Notes under the pieces: model-generated | The model's input: the letters and a program-made list of their open reading frames with translations, nothing else | The model's database searches: none | What the model was told of the DNA's origin: nothing | Assembly: GCA_030427885.1 (NCBI GenBank) | Contig: JAUICM010000004.1 | Coordinates: 62,001-126,000, forward strand | DNA from: Rhodothermia bacterium | GTDB lineage: Bacteria; Bacteroidota; Rhodothermia; Balneolales; Balneolaceae | Direction: 5' to 3' | Length of the DNA stretch: 64,000 nucleotides | Program-made: the position numbers and the translations under genes | Shown: positions 62,987-64,000 of the stretch, piece after piece | Numbering within the stretch: position 1 is the stretch's first letter | Layout of the letters: the number at the start of each line of letters is the position of its first letter

Positions 62987-63391
62987 ATGATTTGGACGCT
63001 CGCAATAATTGTTGTTGTGATTTTTGGAGTAAAATTCTTCAAAGATTACACGAGTCAAGCAAATGAAATCGCAAGTTCCGGTGGTATGAAAATAAGATAC
63101 TCTATTTTAATAAATAGAATTATCAGTGATGACTATAGGAATCAGGTTGTTGATCAGGGTAATAATTTTATTGTGGTGGGTTATAATAGCCATGGTGGTA
63201 GTTATTGGTTTGATATCTCTGAAAATTTTGGGGGAGTCACCATTAAGTACTATTCAAAAAATATCGCTAAGGATTTCGAAGTTGTACGTGAATTTGACGT
63301 AAATGAAAATCAAAATGCAATGTATGAGATATTCAAAGAAGATTTGGTACAGGCAAATACTAGAATTCTTAAAAATTTAAAGAATCGTTGA
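62987..63391 (+). CDS. small single-helix membrane protein of unknown function
   Basis: 134 aa. An N-terminal helix (residues 2-20) is followed by a beta-rich domain (NNFIVVGYNSHGGSYWFDISENFGG, then the FEVVREFDVNENQN segment). Not recognised. It ends at a C-rich hairpin terminator. Confidence 0.55.
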   Translation: MIWTLAIIVVVIFGVKFFKDYTSQANEIASSGGMKIRYSILINRIISDDYRNQVVDQGNNFIVVGYNSHGGSYWFDISENFGGVTIKYYSKNIAKDFEVVREFDVNENQNAMYEIFKEDLVQANTRILKNLKNR

Positions 63392-63394
63392 GGC

Positions 63395-63434
63395 ACCCCA
63401 CCCCTAGATAGTCCTAAGGGTGGGGTACCCTTTT
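63395..63434 (+). terminator. terminator after the 134-aa gene
   Basis: ACCCCACCC, a 14-base loop, GGGTGGGGT, then a weak T-run (ACCCTTTT). Confidence 0.6.
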
Positions 63435-63535
63435 AGTCAATGTTATACATGCTTTACTTTTGGATATTTCTTTAAAATTTTTTCCACTAACACTACACTC
63501 GGTACATGTTTTTTCAGTATTGAGTAAGCGGGTTT

Positions 63536-64000
63536 TCAACTACTTGAATAAAATATTCCTTCGGCCCTCCTGGATCTGTTTAATCCACAGGATTTTAACT
63601 TAACATAAAAGTCCCTGTCGCCGAGTACATTAAACCCATTCTCTTTACAATGTAAAAGATACTTCTCATGTAACTCGGAAGCCCTAGCGGGTAAAGTTAC
63701 TTCTTTAAATAAGTCCGATTCAATAAAAGAGTGAACAGTATCAGTGCTTTGCTTATACCATTCCAATATTTGATCAGAGCTCTCACAAGGGCTGAAAGCT
63801 TCTTGTTCTTCCAGCCTGACAAGCCCCTCCAAAATCCAGTTCATAATTCCCGGAAGTTCGGTAGCAATAATTTCTTCAGCCAAATGCTTATTACGTTCAT
63901 CTTTTGGAATGTATTCATCAAACGGAACGATTAAAAAGCGTCTATAAAAGCCTTCTGAAGTATCATTAGTTTCTGGGAGTTCATTACAATTGAATGCTAA
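63536..64000 (-). CDS. P4-family phage/plasmid primase-helicase, partial (5' end beyond the window)
   Basis: 155 codons are visible, in frame to base 64000. The segment near the window edge reads FNCNELPETNDTSEGFYRRFLIVPF, typical of the C-terminal SF3 helicase domain of P4 alpha/D5-like primases. It continues with a winged-helix-like tail (EWYKQSTDTVHSFIESDLF, then GDRDFYVKLKSCGLNRSRRAEGIFY). No ATG starts the frame inside the window: a TTG at 63883 is only an internal codon. This is the replication module of a mobile element and shows that the island continues to the right. Confidence 0.85.
   Translation of the reverse strand, partial: LAFNCNELPETNDTSEGFYRRFLIVPFDEYIPKDERNKHLAEEIIATELPGIMNWILEGLVRLEEQEAFSPCESSDQILEWYKQSTDTVHSFIESDLFKEVTLPARASELHEKYLLHCKENGFNVLGDRDFYVKLKSCGLNRSRRAEGIFYSSS

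Overview
The window reads as chromosomal DNA of a bacterium in the Bacteroidota/Rhodothermota/Balneolota group, most likely Balneolota (relatives of Balneola or Gracilimonas). This is inferred from four things. A secreted protein ends in a C-terminal sorting tail of the NYPNPFNPAT type. rpmB, rpmG and a DUF4295 gene form a cluster. Several promoters carry the TAnnTTTG -7 element of this group (before tRNA-Asp, mnmG, rpmB, the nqr operon and tRNA-Arg). A complete Na+-translocating NADH:quinone oxidoreductase operon is present.

Region 1 (1-46.6 kb) is ordinary chromosome. From the left it holds a glutathione peroxidase, tRNA-Asp, a beta-propeller lipoprotein, and mnmG-rsmG followed by a WYL regulator. 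Two parS-like sites lie inside rsmG, which points to an origin-proximal position. Next come gyrA and gyrB, rpmB-rpmG-DUF4295, yqeY, a cvpA-like gene, tyrS, xth, a marR-type regulator with its own inverted repeat, uvrB, and a fused chorismate mutase/prephenate dehydrogenase. These are followed by a Sua5/YciO-type gene, a pilin-like protein, a DUF3127 protein, and a propeller histidine kinase with its NarL-type partner next to a type IX-secreted protein. After that come a minus-strand set of oxidoreductase, thioredoxin-like and membrane genes, proline dehydrogenase, a DUF4097 solenoid, xseB-dxs, queA, nqrABCDEF and apbE. A small cysteine protein that may be the NqrM equivalent lies next to apbE.

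Region 2 (about 46.6 kb to the right edge) is an accessory island that starts just downstream of a tRNA-Arg(UCG) gene. It is visibly more A/T-rich, and its genes are mobile-element and defence types. These are an XRE-dynamin GTPase fusion, DUF3871, a RadC-type JAMM protein, a TerB/J-domain block, a TerB-N/TerB-C protein, a BrxD-like ATPase, an Lhr-like helicase and a CoiA-like nuclease. They are followed by a Mug-family glycosylase paired with an EVE-like/NucS-like nuclease, an XRE repressor module, and the 3' part of a P4-type primase/helicase that runs off the right edge.

The most interesting content is the operon-like run 52.1-60.7 kb. Its core (TerB protein, ATPase, helicase) has the composition of the Shango anti-phage system. 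Here it is preceded by a TerB-J-domain protein and a membrane protein with a J-like N-terminus lacking HPD, and followed by a CoiA-like nuclease. Separately, the glycosylase plus EVE-nuclease pair could be a two-gene system acting on modified DNA, and the XRE-dynamin fusion could be a self-regulated membrane-acting defence protein. No integrase or second attachment site is seen, so the right end of the island lies beyond the window.
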